64,000 nucleotides of DNA. Source: Paludibaculum sp. Its GTDB lineage: Bacteria; Acidobacteriota; Terriglobia; Bryobacterales; Bryobacteraceae. Position 1 is the first letter of the stretch; the number at the start of each line of letters is the position of its first letter. Of the stretch, positions 1 through 8,684 are shown one piece after another. Below the pieces are notes generated by a model that did no database searches, was not told the DNA's origin, and saw only the letters and a program-made list of their open reading frames with translations. The stretch is taken from the NCBI GenBank assembly GCA_029973955.1, contig JARKQJ010000231.1, forward strand, positions 1-64,000. Direction: 5' to 3'. The position numbers were made by a program, and so were the translations under genes.

Positions 1-643
1 CCAACACAGCTTCCACCCGCTGGATCTGGCCCGGCTCGACGTACGCCAGATACTGGTTCGGCCCCGAGCGGAACGTCGAATTATTGAACCGGATCCCATC
101 CAGCAAATTCAACACCTGATACCCCGTCAACCCACGCAGGACCGGCGATGCCTGCGCGTACGTGCTCTGGTGCAGCAGAATCCCCGGCTCGGCCGCCAGC
201 GCCTGGCCGATGGTCGGCATCGGCTGCTCGTTCAACGCCTGCTCCGTCTTCACCACGGCCACGTGCGCCGAATCTTCCACAACCTCCACGGAGCCGCGCG
301 CCGTCGGAGTAGCCGCCACCGTGATGCTGCTGTAGTTCGCCTGCGGCGATAGCCGGACCTCCGCCGTCCACCGCCCTTCCCACACCGCGAAGCCCTCCGC
401 CGTCACCCTCAGTCGCCCCGCCGCCCAGCCACCCTGCGGCGCCTCAAAGCGGCCGTCCGCCCCTGTCCGTCCTTCCCACAGAATCGCCCCACTGCCCGAT
501 CCGCCGCCCGACGTCAACACTTCCACTTTCGCCCCGGCCACCACTGAGCCCGATCCGTCCCGCACTACCCCTGCCGGCGGGTCGGCCGCCCAGCACAACA
601 CTCCAAAGACACTGATCGCGAGACTCGCCTGCGGGAAGCGCAT
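1..643 (-). CDS. TonB-dependent receptor, N-terminal part (runs off the window)
   Basis: The gene starts at the ATG at 643 and is still open at base 1, so only the first 214 codons are present. The protein starts with a signal peptide (MRFPQASLAISVFGVLCWAA), then a carboxypeptidase-regulatory-like beta-sandwich (about residues 25-105), then a plug domain. The plug shows the usual blocks IGQALAAEPGILL, VLRGLTGYQVLNLLDGIRFN and VEPGQIQRVEAVL. TonB-dependent receptors of this kind bring siderophores, cobalamin or glycans across the outer membrane. It differs from the two Oar-like receptors at 14 and 27 kb, because the plug follows the classical receptor pattern. No neighbour beyond the edge can be seen, so the ligand cannot be predicted. 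Confidence 0.82.
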   Translation of the reverse strand, partial: MRFPQASLAISVFGVLCWAADPPAGVVRDGSGSVVAGAKVEVLTSGGGSGSGAILWEGRTGADGRFEAPQGGWAAGRLRVTAEGFAVWEGRWTAEVRLSPQANYSSITVAATPTARGSVEVVEDSAHVAVVKTEQALNEQPMPTIGQALAAEPGILLHQSTYAQASPVLRGLTGYQVLNLLDGIRFNNSTFRSGPNQYLAYVEPGQIQRVEAVL

Positions 644-708
644 AAGCCCCAAGCTAGCACGAAAGATAGCGACCTACGATCAGCCCCGGCGCCCCTGGCC
701 CACTCCCC

Positions 709-1536
709 CTACTTCGCCTCCGGCGTCTCCGGCTTGTGCATCTTCAACCACTCCTGCCCTTCTTTCGTGGCAAAGAAGTCCATCCAGATATAGTGCAGCT
801 TCTTGCCCTCCGCCACCTCCGCCCCGTGCATCGATGCCGAAGGAATGTGCAGCAGCGAGAGAGGCGTCAGATTCGCGCTGTCGGCGTCCGCCAGCACCGT
901 GATGTCGTTTCCCTTCAACCCCAGGAACAACTGCTCCAGCATCGGATGCCGGTGCCTGCCTACGACATCCGGACCCGCCGTCTCCACCGTCCCCATCGCC
1001 ACCCGCATCACGTAGTTCTCCGGCAGCAGCGTCCGGCTCACCGTTTTCTTGCTCTTGATCGCCTCGCCGTACTTCGGACACTCGCTGAACTTCATCACGT
1101 GCGGCCCGGCGTTGTTGTTCGCGAACTTCTTCAGCTCCGCCCGGTCTGCCGCGCTCACGGCGTGCTTTACCCGCAGCGCCAACAACGTCGAACCCTGTGG
1201 CACCCGGATCTCCCACCCCCACCCCAGCGGCGCCCGCGCAATCGTCTCTTCCGTCACCTCAAAACTCTTCGCCCGCGTCTTCAAAGTCCCCTTGCCATCC
1301 ACAAACAGCCACACCACCTCCGCGTCCTTCTTCGCGGCTTCCTTGAACACCACCGGACCCGCCATCGTCACCACATCCGTCGTCACTTCCCGGATCGCCC
1401 CCGGCAGCACCGCCCGCACGTCCACCTTGCCCGCCGCCACCGGAGCTCCCGTCAATGAGACCACCGGAAATGTCCCGGCGCTCGCCGCCAGTCCGGCCAA
1501 CAGCGTCCACAAAACACACTTCGCAATCCGAATCAT
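709..1536 (-). CDS. Secreted cupin-like protein
   Basis: A 275-residue protein with a signal peptide (MIRIAKCVLWTLLAGLAASA). Residues 188-240 carry a cupin-type metal site: GRHRHPMLEQLFLGLKG gives His195, His197 and Glu201, and HIPSASMHGAEV gives the second motif with His237. The N-terminal 140 residues match no family I know. A GTG lies directly before the ATG, so the start could be 1539. Family knowledge supports a single-domain extracytoplasmic cupin. The substrate is unknown, and enzyme and sensor roles are both possible. It is transcribed away from the FAD oxidoreductase at 1634, with about 98 bp between them. Confidence 0.6.
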   Translation of the reverse strand: MIRIAKCVLWTLLAGLAASAGTFPVVSLTGAPVAAGKVDVRAVLPGAIREVTTDVVTMAGPVVFKEAAKKDAEVVWLFVDGKGTLKTRAKSFEVTEETIARAPLGWGWEIRVPQGSTLLALRVKHAVSAADRAELKKFANNNAGPHVMKFSECPKYGEAIKSKKTVSRTLLPENYVMRVAMGTVETAGPDVVGRHRHPMLEQLFLGLKGNDITVLADADSANLTPLSLLHIPSASMHGAEVAEGKKLHYIWMDFFATKEGQEWLKMHKPETPEAK

Positions 1537-1576
1537 CACGCGCCCATTATATGGCGCGCTTGCCGGCCCTGCTCCG

Positions 1577-1602
1577 CCTGGCCCGCCCGCCTGGCCCGCC
1601 CG
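1577..1602. repeat. Perfect 13-bp tandem repeat, two copies
   Basis: The unit CCTGGCCCGCCCG occurs twice back to back (1577-1589 and 1590-1602), in the gap between the divergent cupin and FAD-oxidoreductase genes. It probably arose by replication slippage in GC-rich DNA. No function is implied. Confidence 0.7.
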
Positions 1603-1633
1603 CCGATTTATGCTAAGTCAGCGGAGCAACATC

Positions 1634-3592
1634 ATGAATCGCAGAGCCTTTCTCACCGCCGCACCCTTTACCGGCTACTCTCTCGTCGTCGACGCCAGCC
1701 AGCTTCCTCCCCGCGACGCTCCTCTGCCGGGGATCGACGAAATCCGGCGCCAGCTTGACCGCCTCGCCCCGCCCCCCGCCCAGCGCCGCCGCTCCACCCA
1801 GGAGCCCAAACTTCCCGTCGTCGATCTCTCCGCCGATTTCATCGTCGCCGGCGCCGGACTCGCCGGCATCGCCGCCGCCATCTCCGCCGCCCGCCACGGC
1901 GCCAAAGTCATCCTCATCAACGACCGCTCCGTCCTCGGCGGCAACTCCTCCAGCGAAGTCAAAATGCACGTCTGCGGCTCCCACGCCATCCCCGGCTGGC
2001 GCGAAACCGGCCTCATGGAGGAACTCCGCATCGAGGACGCCGTCCGCAACCCCCAGCGCAGCTTCGAAATGTGGGACCTCCTCCTCTACGACAAGGTCAT
2101 CTCCGAGCCCAACATCACTCTCCTCGTCGATACCACCGTCTACGGCGCCCGCACCGCCAACGGCCGCATCGTCGAAATCCTCGCCCGTTGCGATCGCGCC
2201 GAACTCCTCTATCGCCTCCAGGGCAAGTTCTTCTGCGACGCCACCGGTGACTCCCGCCTCGGCCTCGAAGCCGGCGCCGAGATGCGCCAGGGCCGCGAGG
2301 CCCGTGCCGAGTTCAATGAATCTCTCGCACCCGAAACCCCCGACGGTGAAACCCTAGGCTCCAGCATCCTCTTTACCTCCCGCCTCCATCGCCGCCGCAT
2401 GCCCTTCCAGCCTCCGCACTGGGCCCGCAAGATCACCCGCGAACACCTCAAGTTCCGCAAAATTCAGGAGTGGGACTACGGCTACTGGTGGATCGCCTGG
2501 GGCGGCAATCACGACGTCATTCACGACCATCAGCGCATCCGCTTCGAACTCCTTTCCATCGTCATGGGCGTCTGGGATTACGTCAAGAACAGCGGAGACT
2601 GCCCTGAAAGCGACTACTGGGCCCTCGAATGGGTCGGCATCCTGCCCGGCAAGCGCGGCAGCCGCCGCCTTGTCGGAGATCACCTCCTCACCCAGCAGGA
2701 CCTTGAGCGCGGCGACATCGAAGACGGTGTCGCCATCGGCGGCTGGCCCTTCGACGACCATCCCCCCGGCGGCTTCGATCGCCACGACCTCCCTCCCAAT
2801 CGCGCCGTCCCTCTCGCCCAGCCCTACAACATCCCCCTGCGCTCTCTCTACAGCCGCAACATCCCCAATCTCTTCCTGGCCGGCCGCAACATCAGTTGCA
2901 CCCATGTCGCCTTCTCCTCCACGCGCGTCATGGCTACGCTCGGCGCCGCCGGCCAGGCAGCCGGCACCGCCGCCGCCCTGTGCGTCTCCCAGGGCATCGA
3001 CCCCCGTGCCATCGTCCGCAGTCCCCAACATCTCACCGCCCTCCAGCAGAGTCTCCTCCGCGACGACCAGACCATCGTGGCGCGCACCAACCAGGACCCT
3101 CTCGACCTCGCCCGCGAGGCCGCCGTCTCCGCCTCCGCCGAAGAGCCCACCGCTCCCGCCGCCAACGTCCTCAACGGCCGCATCCGCGACCACTACCGCG
3201 CCGGCAAGCGCACCGAAGTCCATCAATGGACCGCTCGCCTCGCCCCCGATGGCGCCTGGATCGAACTCCGCTGGCCCAAGCCCCAGCGCCTCCGCCACGT
3301 CCAGATCACCTTCGATACCGGCCTCCAGCGCCGCCTCATGCTCAGCGCCTCCGCCGCCGTCACCCAGGGCCAGATCCGCGCGCCCCAGCCCGAAACCGTC
3401 AAGGACTACACCCTCTCCATCCGCCGCCCCGGTGCCTCCGAGCCCCTCACCCTCGCCACAGTGAAGGACAACTACCAGCGCCTCCGCCGCCACACCTTCG
3501 ACCCCGTCGAAGCCGAATCCCTCCGCCTCCATATCTCCGCCACCAACGGCGACGATCACGCCCGCGTCTTTGAAATCCGCTGCTACGCCTGA
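1634..3592 (+). CDS. Tat-exported FAD-dependent oxidoreductase (FAD_oxidored family)
   Basis: A 652-residue protein. The N-terminus MNRRAFLTAAPFTG has the RRxFL core of a Tat signal. A Rossmann FAD-binding motif follows at residues 73-78 (GAGLAG), then the family block NDRSVLGGNSSSEVKMHV. Near the end of the catalytic part is IPLRSLYSRNIPNLFLAGRNIS, the FAD-binding closing segment. Residues from about 510 on look like a discoidin-type beta-sandwich. The start at 1634 is preferred because CGGAG lies 7 bases upstream; an in-frame ATG at 1610 is possible. Export by Tat fits a protein that folds with FAD before export. Two relatives are at 17864 and 20397. This copy strongly prefers C-ending codons, the others G-ending ones. 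The substrate is not known; a carbohydrate is likely from the context of the relatives. Confidence 0.82.
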   Translation: MNRRAFLTAAPFTGYSLVVDASQLPPRDAPLPGIDEIRRQLDRLAPPPAQRRRSTQEPKLPVVDLSADFIVAGAGLAGIAAAISAARHGAKVILINDRSVLGGNSSSEVKMHVCGSHAIPGWRETGLMEELRIEDAVRNPQRSFEMWDLLLYDKVISEPNITLLVDTTVYGARTANGRIVEILARCDRAELLYRLQGKFFCDATGDSRLGLEAGAEMRQGREARAEFNESLAPETPDGETLGSSILFTSRLHRRRMPFQPPHWARKITREHLKFRKIQEWDYGYWWIAWGGNHDVIHDHQRIRFELLSIVMGVWDYVKNSGDCPESDYWALEWVGILPGKRGSRRLVGDHLLTQQDLERGDIEDGVAIGGWPFDDHPPGGFDRHDLPPNRAVPLAQPYNIPLRSLYSRNIPNLFLAGRNISCTHVAFSSTRVMATLGAAGQAAGTAAALCVSQGIDPRAIVRSPQHLTALQQSLLRDDQTIVARTNQDPLDLAREAAVSASAEEPTAPAANVLNGRIRDHYRAGKRTEVHQWTARLAPDGAWIELRWPKPQRLRHVQITFDTGLQRRLMLSASAAVTQGQIRAPQPETVKDYTLSIRRPGASEPLTLATVKDNYQRLRRHTFDPVEAESLRLHISATNGDDHARVFEIRCYA

Positions 3593-3598
3593 CGCCCG

Positions 3599-4075
3599 TC
3601 ACTCCACCGGCAGCCGCACCACCACTGAGTCGTTGACGCTCGCGATCAGCGACGAAAACGACGTCACACCCGCGCTGTGCATCGCCCGGTAACGCCCACT
3701 CAGCGGCGTCACGTCCACCGCTCGCCCGGCCTTCTGAAACTCCACTCGCACATCCGCGCGGCCGTCGCCGTCCAGGTCCACCTCGTCACTCACTCTCTCC
3801 GGCAACGCCCCCGCCGGAGTCCATTGAACCTGCACGAACGGCTCCACCCTCTGTAACGGCGAACTCTGCCCCACCCGCCGGTACACCAGAATCCTGTACC
3901 CGTTTCGCGTCACGGTCTGCCCTACTTCACCACCTGAAAACGTGGGGTGAATTCGCAAGCCGAGGCCGCCGATCGCGTTTTGAAACTTACCCAGTAGAAC
4001 AAAGGGCGTGGCGATGGCCAGCAGCACCGTGAGTGCCGCGGCCGTATAGCCCAGGAGTGACTTCACTCGCTTCAT
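3599..4075 (-). CDS. Small membrane-anchored protein with a Ca-binding-like DxDGDG motif
   Basis: A 158-residue protein with one N-terminal membrane segment (about residues 8-30, GYTAAALTVLLAIATPFVLL) and a periplasmic remainder. Around residue 100 it has DEVDLDGDGRADVRVEF, which resembles the calcium-binding loop of FG-GAP/dockerin-type repeats. It is the third gene of an operon after a SafE-like protein and a polyferredoxin, with 10 bases between it and the polyferredoxin stop. No family is recognised. The position suggests an accessory subunit of a membrane redox complex, which is inference. Confidence 0.65.
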   Translation of the reverse strand: MKRVKSLLGYTAAALTVLLAIATPFVLLGKFQNAIGGLGLRIHPTFSGGEVGQTVTRNGYRILVYRRVGQSSPLQRVEPFVQVQWTPAGALPERVSDEVDLDGDGRADVRVEFQKAGRAVDVTPLSGRYRAMHSAGVTSFSSLIASVNDSVVVRLPVE

Positions 4076-4085
4076 GACACCCTCC

Positions 4086-5237
4086 TCACACCACCATCCC
4101 GAAGAGCTTCGACAGCGTATTGGCGATGATGCTCCCGCCGAACATCGCCGTAAACGCCCAGGCTGCGTAGAGCTGCAGCAGCCGCGCGCGCTCCGGCGCC
4201 GCGCCCGGCTCCGTCCCCTTCACGTGCCACACCGCCGCGTTGCGAGGGCAGACGTCCACGCACGCCCCGCACTTCATGCACGACATCATCGGCTTGCCCG
4301 CCTTCACCGCCTCGCTGTCGATGGAAAACGTCGGGCAGCTCATCTCACACAGATTGCACGGCACACACTTGCTCGTGTCCAGCCTCACGTCGATCGCGCT
4401 CGTCTTGTTGAAGATCGATTGAAACGCCCCAAATGGGCAGAGGAACGAGCACTGCGTCCGCTTCTTCGTCAGCAGCGGCAGCACCACCACCAGCCCCAGG
4501 AACAGCGCAATGAAGATCCCCGCCTGCGCCGCCGTCTCCAGCGAACGCACCGCCGGATACTCCGTCACCGCCTTGAATGGGCACAGCCATGTGCAATACA
4601 CCGGCTCCACCAGCGCCGCCGACATCAGCACGATGAACGCCAGCACCGCCCACGGCATCCAGCGCCACCGCGCGTCCACCTTCTTCAGATATGGCTTCTT
4701 TGCTACCGAGGCGAAGCCCTCCTCGATCCCTCCAAAGAAGCACCCATAGCTGCACCACCCCTTGCCCAGCACCAGCGTCGCCGCCAGCCACAGCCCCACC
4801 ATCGCCGCGATCGCGTGCGGGTTCGACGCCGTCGGCAGAATCGACCCCGGGAAGATCACCGTCTTCGTCAGCGCCGCCGGCAGGATCAGCATCGGAATGG
4901 CCAGGAAGCAGAACGGTGTGTCGCCCGAGATCATCCGCTCCATCGGAATGCTCATCGAGCCCCGCAGCGCCACCAGGTCCCAGATGAATCCGACCGGGAA
5001 CAGAAACCCGAGCGTCACGAAGAACCACTTCCGCCACCGGTTCGTCTCCATCGTTCGCATCATCAGGAAGAACAGACCCACCGTGAAGCTCAGCGTCGTC
5101 ACGGCCGCCAGCTTCGGCGCAAGTCCCGGCTGCCGCAGTACTCGAGAGAACATCAGCATGCACCACAGCAACATCGGCACGGTCAGCAGCAGCGACCGCC
5201 CGATGCCGCGTTTCGACAAAACGTTTGGCTTACCCAT
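4086..5237 (-). CDS. Membrane polyferredoxin (NapH/NosR C-terminal-like 4Fe-4S protein)
   Basis: A 383-residue polytopic protein with about six hydrophobic segments. It has three CxxxC pairs at the membrane edge (Cys162/166, Cys215/219, Cys263/267, the last two as CxxxCP). Two full 4Fe-4S ferredoxin motifs follow: C291-C294-C297-C301-P and C320-C323-C326-C330-P. This is the arrangement of NapH/NosR/RdxA-type proteins, which pass electrons between the quinone pool and a periplasmic redox partner. The gene overlaps its upstream neighbour by 8 bases, so the pair is likely translationally coupled. No nitrous oxide, nitrate or cbb3 oxidase gene is nearby, so the partner is unclear. Confidence 0.82.
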   Translation of the reverse strand: MGKPNVLSKRGIGRSLLLTVPMLLWCMLMFSRVLRQPGLAPKLAAVTTLSFTVGLFFLMMRTMETNRWRKWFFVTLGFLFPVGFIWDLVALRGSMSIPMERMISGDTPFCFLAIPMLILPAALTKTVIFPGSILPTASNPHAIAAMVGLWLAATLVLGKGWCSYGCFFGGIEEGFASVAKKPYLKKVDARWRWMPWAVLAFIVLMSAALVEPVYCTWLCPFKAVTEYPAVRSLETAAQAGIFIALFLGLVVVLPLLTKKRTQCSFLCPFGAFQSIFNKTSAIDVRLDTSKCVPCNLCEMSCPTFSIDSEAVKAGKPMMSCMKCGACVDVCPRNAAVWHVKGTEPGAAPERARLLQLYAAWAFTAMFGGSIIANTLSKLFGMVV

Positions 5238-5892
5238 GGATCAACGCACCTCCCAAGAGGATCAACGCCAGGTACAGGTAGTAGCCCGCCAGGAGAAACA
5301 GCACCAGCTTCGCCACTCGCCCCACGGCCTCAAACCGCCGCAGCAGGCTCACACCCAACGAGGGCAGAAACCAGATCGAAGTCCCAACGAAGAAACAGGC
5401 GAAGAAGAGCACCGCCCCGCCCAGCCCTGGCTCCTGCGCCGCCCGGACCCCCGCCGCCACAAACGGCGGGCACAGCGAAAGCCCGCTCAACAGTCCCAGC
5501 AACAAGGGAGCCGCCGCCCCAAACCTCTCTGAGAACCGGTGCGCCCGCTTGCCCGGGCACTCCCCCGCGCACGCTTCGCCCTTCCGCCCCAGGGCCACCC
5601 CATAGCCGGCCAGCAACGCACCCATCAACAGGTTTGCCACCCCGAACACAATCGCCTTCGGCCGCGCCTCAGCGCCCAAAGACAACCCCGCCAGCCACGC
5701 CGCGCATCCAAACGCCAGATATCCGCCCAGCCGCCCCGTGAGAAACTCAGCCAGCACCAACCCCGTCCCCCGCGCCCCCCTCCGCTCCGCCGCCAGCGCC
5801 GGCATCAGCACCGGCCCGCAGGAAGCCAGGCAAGCCGGCCCCGATGCCAGGCCCAGCGCCCACGCCTCCAGGTACAACGCCGTTGCGCCCAT
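5230..5892 (-). CDS. SafE/TauE- or DsbD-like membrane protein
   Basis: A 220-residue protein with about six membrane segments. The first loop contains ASGPACLASCGPVLMPALAAE, a Cys-x3-Cys-GP stretch typical of the SafE/DsbD-like family, and a second block LLLGLLSGLSLCPPFVAAG repeats the inverted pattern. DsbD-type members move electrons across the inner membrane through such cysteines; others are described as sulfite or metal exporters. The overlap with the polyferredoxin gene supports a joint electron-transfer role. SafE-like genes sit next to polyferredoxins in cytochrome oxidase maturation clusters of other bacteria, but no such cluster is seen here. Confidence 0.78.
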   Translation of the reverse strand: MGATALYLEAWALGLASGPACLASCGPVLMPALAAERRGARGTGLVLAEFLTGRLGGYLAFGCAAWLAGLSLGAEARPKAIVFGVANLLMGALLAGYGVALGRKGEACAGECPGKRAHRFSERFGAAAPLLLGLLSGLSLCPPFVAAGVRAAQEPGLGGAVLFFACFFVGTSIWFLPSLGVSLLRRFEAVGRVAKLVLFLLAGYYLYLALILLGGALIHG

Positions 5893-5944
5893 GCCGACCG
5901 TAGATTAGCACCGCTGGCCGGTAATCGGGGTAACAGATCCGCAA

Positions 5945-6484
5945 CTCTAGAGTTGTCGGGCCGCTTCACCGTACTGCGGTTTCCAGCTCCACGGCCCCAC
6001 GTGGTTCTCCTTGGCCCGCTGGTCTCACTGCGCGGCCATCCGCTTCACTCGCTCTGGATCGCGCGCCCGCCAGATTCACTTGCGTGCGGTCGGCCTCGAT
6101 GTCATACAGTTCCCACTGCCCTCTCGGGTACAGCGCCGCAATCTTCCACTTGCCCTCCCGCCCTGCCCGGCTGCCTTCGTGCTCCCAGAACAGCGGACCG
6201 CGCGGTACTTTGCGGCCCCGTGGCATCGGTGCCGGATCGACGCCCGCCGTCTCCGCCGGAGCCCTGGCCCCCGCCACGGAGGCCAGCGTCGGCAGCACGT
6301 CGATGAAGTGCCAGGGCTGGTGATTGAAACCGCCGGGTTTCGCCTTCAAGCCGGAGGGCCGGTGCACGATGGTCGGCGTCGAGATGCCGCCCTCGTGCGT
6401 GTAGTGCTTATACAGCCGCCACGGCGAGTTGCAGGCGTTCGCCCAGCCCGAGCCGTAGCCGTGATACGTCCCGGGTTGCCCCAT
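5945..6484 (-). pseudogene. Remnant of a sulfatase (C-terminal third, frameshifted)
   Basis: The minus strand encodes the C-terminal part of a type I sulfatase. GQPGTYHGYGSGWANACNSP, HEGGISTP, LFWEHEGSRAGREGKWK and WELYDIEADRTQVNLA align block by block with the intact sulfatase at 48035-49654. The N-terminal two thirds, with the formylglycine site, are missing upstream of 6484. After VNLA the frame breaks: the open frame runs into unrelated sequence to 5966, while another frame keeps ARDPERVKRMAAQ, then a TGA, then DQRAKENHVGPW and PQYGEAARQL, ending near 5948. At least three lesions (5' loss, frameshift, in-frame stop) point to an inactive relic. The exact ends are approximate. Confidence 0.78.
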
Positions 6485-6981
6485 GCCGTCCAGCGCCGCG
6501 CCGCCAGCCGCCTCTCAAAACCATGCCCAGGTGCGTTGACGCACACCCCTGGCACGCATCCCCCTCTCCCCTGCCGTTTCCCGCCGCGCAACGCACGGAA
6601 ACTTCATCGGTGCGCCTTCGAGCATCTTTATTTTCGGCGCCCAATCCCTTTCCCCTTCAGTAGCTTCCGGCCATCCCTCCGTCCCGCCCCGAGCCGCTTC
6701 CGTTTTCCGCCTCCCTATCCTTTCGCGCGGGAGTGGAACTATGTCCTTGGTCGAGACAAATCGCAGCGCTGACAGCCGCGCCACAGCCTCGTCCAACGGC
6801 TTTCCCCTCTCTCTGTTGCCGGAAAGAAGGGGCCGGAAATTTTCCCTAATACGGAACGAACCCAGGGGTGGACCTGTTTTCAATCAGTTAGCTTTTTGGA
6901 AAACCCAACCAAAACCCGCCCGGACTCAGCCCGAACCCAGCGCAAGCCCGAATTTCGCCCTCAACCCAAGCTCCCAAACGC
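6485..6981. other. Roughly 500-bp region with no recognisable gene
   Basis: Between the sulfatase remnant and the htrA-like terminator I find no convincing coding sequence on either strand. The open frames here have no family motifs and mixed composition. The stretch 6895-6990 is unusually rich in short CCCAA/CCCGAA-like steps. This may be decayed 5' sequence of the sulfatase locus. Confidence 0.5.
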
Positions 6982-7016
6982 AAAACGGGGAGGAAGCCAT
7001 CGGCCTCCTCCCCTTT
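6982..7016 (-). terminator. Rho-independent terminator of the htrA-like operon
   Basis: Read on the minus strand, the stem GGGGAGGAGGCC / GGCTTCCTCCCC with a short ATG-type loop is followed by GTTTT. It begins just after the stop codon at 7035 and fits the end of the M20 - EamA - HtrA operon. Confidence 0.8.
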
Positions 7017-7034
7017 CATCCAAACCAGTCGTGC

Positions 7035-8651
7035 TTACTTCGCCGGCAGCGTGCCGGACAGGTAGGTCCCTGCCCACTGCACTTCGCCCCGGCGAGGGCC
7101 GGCCACCGGTCGCATCACTTTGAATGCCACCGCGTCGCCGCCTTTCAGCTTGCCCTGGATCTTCTTCACATCTTCGAAGCTCGACACCGGCATGCGGTTG
7201 ATGCTCACGATGATGTCCTTGGCCCGGATGCCGATCTCCTCGGCGAACGAGCCGTCTTCCACCACCGTCACCTCAACCCCGCCTTGCTGCTCGAACTGGA
7301 ACTCCTTCCGCTTCTCTGCCGTCAGCGGACGAATGCCAATCCCGAACCTCGCCGAGCTCTCCGTGCCCTTCTCGTTGTCCGGATCCACCATCTCCTTCCG
7401 GCCGCGGCCGGCTGCCAGGTCGTCCTTGAAGACATCTTCGCGGTCCTCGATCGTCACCTTCTTCTCCATCTTCTGGCCGTCGCGGTCCAGCGAAACGTTC
7501 ACTGTCGTGCCCGACGGCATTTCCGAAACCTGGCTCACCAGGTCGTCGCCGTTCTTGATCGCCTTCCCGTTCAGCGCCAGAATCACGTCGTCCGACTTGA
7601 TGCCGGCCTTCTCCGCCGGACCTTCCGCTTTCACAGACTCCACAATCACGCCGTTCTTGAAGCCCAGCGCTTTCAGCGTGTTCGCCATAGAGGCCTCGTC
7701 GCGCGGGAAGCGGATCCCGATCGAGCCGCGCGACACCCTGCCGCTGCGGATGATCTGGTTGTACGACTTCACCGCCGTGTTGATGGGCAGCGCGAAACCG
7801 ATGCCCTGGTAGCCGCCCGACGACGTCGCGATCATCGTGTTGATCCCGATCACCTCGCCGTTGATATTCACCAGCGGCCCGCCTGAGTTGCCTGGGTTGA
7901 TCGCCGCGTCCGTCTGGATGAAGCGCTGGAACTGCTGCGCGATGTCGCGGCCCGTCGCCGAAACGATGCCCGCCGTCACCGACGTCTCCAGCCCGAACGG
8001 AGCGCCGATCGCCACCGCCCAGTCGCCCACCTGCACGCCATCGCTATTGGAGATCTTCAGCGGCGGCAGCGCCTTGCCCACGTCAATCTTGATGATCGCG
8101 ATGTCGATCTCCGGGTCGGACCCAATCAGCTTCGCCTTGTAGTCCGTCTTATCGCCCGTCAGCCGCACCTTGATCGAATCCGCGCCGTCCACCACGTGCA
8201 GGTTCGTCATGATGTAGCCGTTTTTGTCCAGCACAAAGCCCGAACCCGAGCCCTCCCGCTTCCGCGGCCCCGGCTGCGCGTCAAACGGCATGCCGAAGAA
8301 GCGCCGCAGTTGGTCCTGCATGCCGTCTTCATCCTCGTCCTGCTGCTGCGGCGCGCGCCGTTTCTTTGCCGCCGTCTGCGGCTTCACGGTCTGCTCCGTC
8401 GAAATGAACACCACCGACGGCTCCAGCATCTGCGCCAGCTTTGTGAAATCGTTACTCAGTTTATGCACGGGAGGAATCGTCAGCGGAGTCGCATCCGGCG
8501 CTGCCGCCTGCTCCCGCGCCGCGCTCACGCCCGTCGTCAACAGGGTGCCGAGCAGCACCCCAATGCACAGGGTCAGCACCACCAGGCCCACCGAAAGCAC
8601 CTTTTGCTTCTTCAGGCCGTTCTTCCAGATCAACAACGTTTGCCGGTTCAT
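7035..8651 (-). CDS. HtrA/DegP-family periplasmic serine protease (Do-like)
   Basis: A 538-residue protein with a membrane or signal anchor at about residues 19-44, a trypsin-like protease domain (about 75-300) and two PDZ domains (about 310-400 and 425-530). The catalytic triad is visible: His152 (TNLHVV), Asp183 (EIDIAIIKI) and Ser256 (NPGNSGGPL). A Q/D/E-rich linker (residues 88-112) lies in the region of the DegP LA loop. This family degrades or refolds damaged envelope proteins. The gene is last in a leftward operon, 33 bases after the EamA stop, and is followed by a clear terminator. Confidence 0.93.
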   Translation of the reverse strand: MNRQTLLIWKNGLKKQKVLSVGLVVLTLCIGVLLGTLLTTGVSAAREQAAAPDATPLTIPPVHKLSNDFTKLAQMLEPSVVFISTEQTVKPQTAAKKRRAPQQQDEDEDGMQDQLRRFFGMPFDAQPGPRKREGSGSGFVLDKNGYIMTNLHVVDGADSIKVRLTGDKTDYKAKLIGSDPEIDIAIIKIDVGKALPPLKISNSDGVQVGDWAVAIGAPFGLETSVTAGIVSATGRDIAQQFQRFIQTDAAINPGNSGGPLVNINGEVIGINTMIATSSGGYQGIGFALPINTAVKSYNQIIRSGRVSRGSIGIRFPRDEASMANTLKALGFKNGVIVESVKAEGPAEKAGIKSDDVILALNGKAIKNGDDLVSQVSEMPSGTTVNVSLDRDGQKMEKKVTIEDREDVFKDDLAAGRGRKEMVDPDNEKGTESSARFGIGIRPLTAEKRKEFQFEQQGGVEVTVVEDGSFAEEIGIRAKDIIVSINRMPVSSFEDVKKIQGKLKGGDAVAFKVMRPVAGPRRGEVQWAGTYLSGTLPAK

Positions 8652-8684
8652 CTTCTCTATTCCTTCTTCAGTACTCAGGAATCC

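Noticed and set aside
4074-5741. A 555-codon open frame on the + strand over the polyferredoxin
   Set aside because: The minus strand has complete 4Fe-4S motifs and membrane helices; the + frame is Arg/His/Gln-rich without a domain.
6531-6544. Palindrome GTGCGT-TG-ACGCAC as an operator
   Set aside because: No gene starts next to it and the surrounding region appears decayed, so it cannot be tied to a regulator.
6895-6990. C-rich stretch as a CRISPR-like or tandem repeat
   Set aside because: The short CCCAA/CCCGAA steps have no constant unit or spacing, and no cas gene is present.
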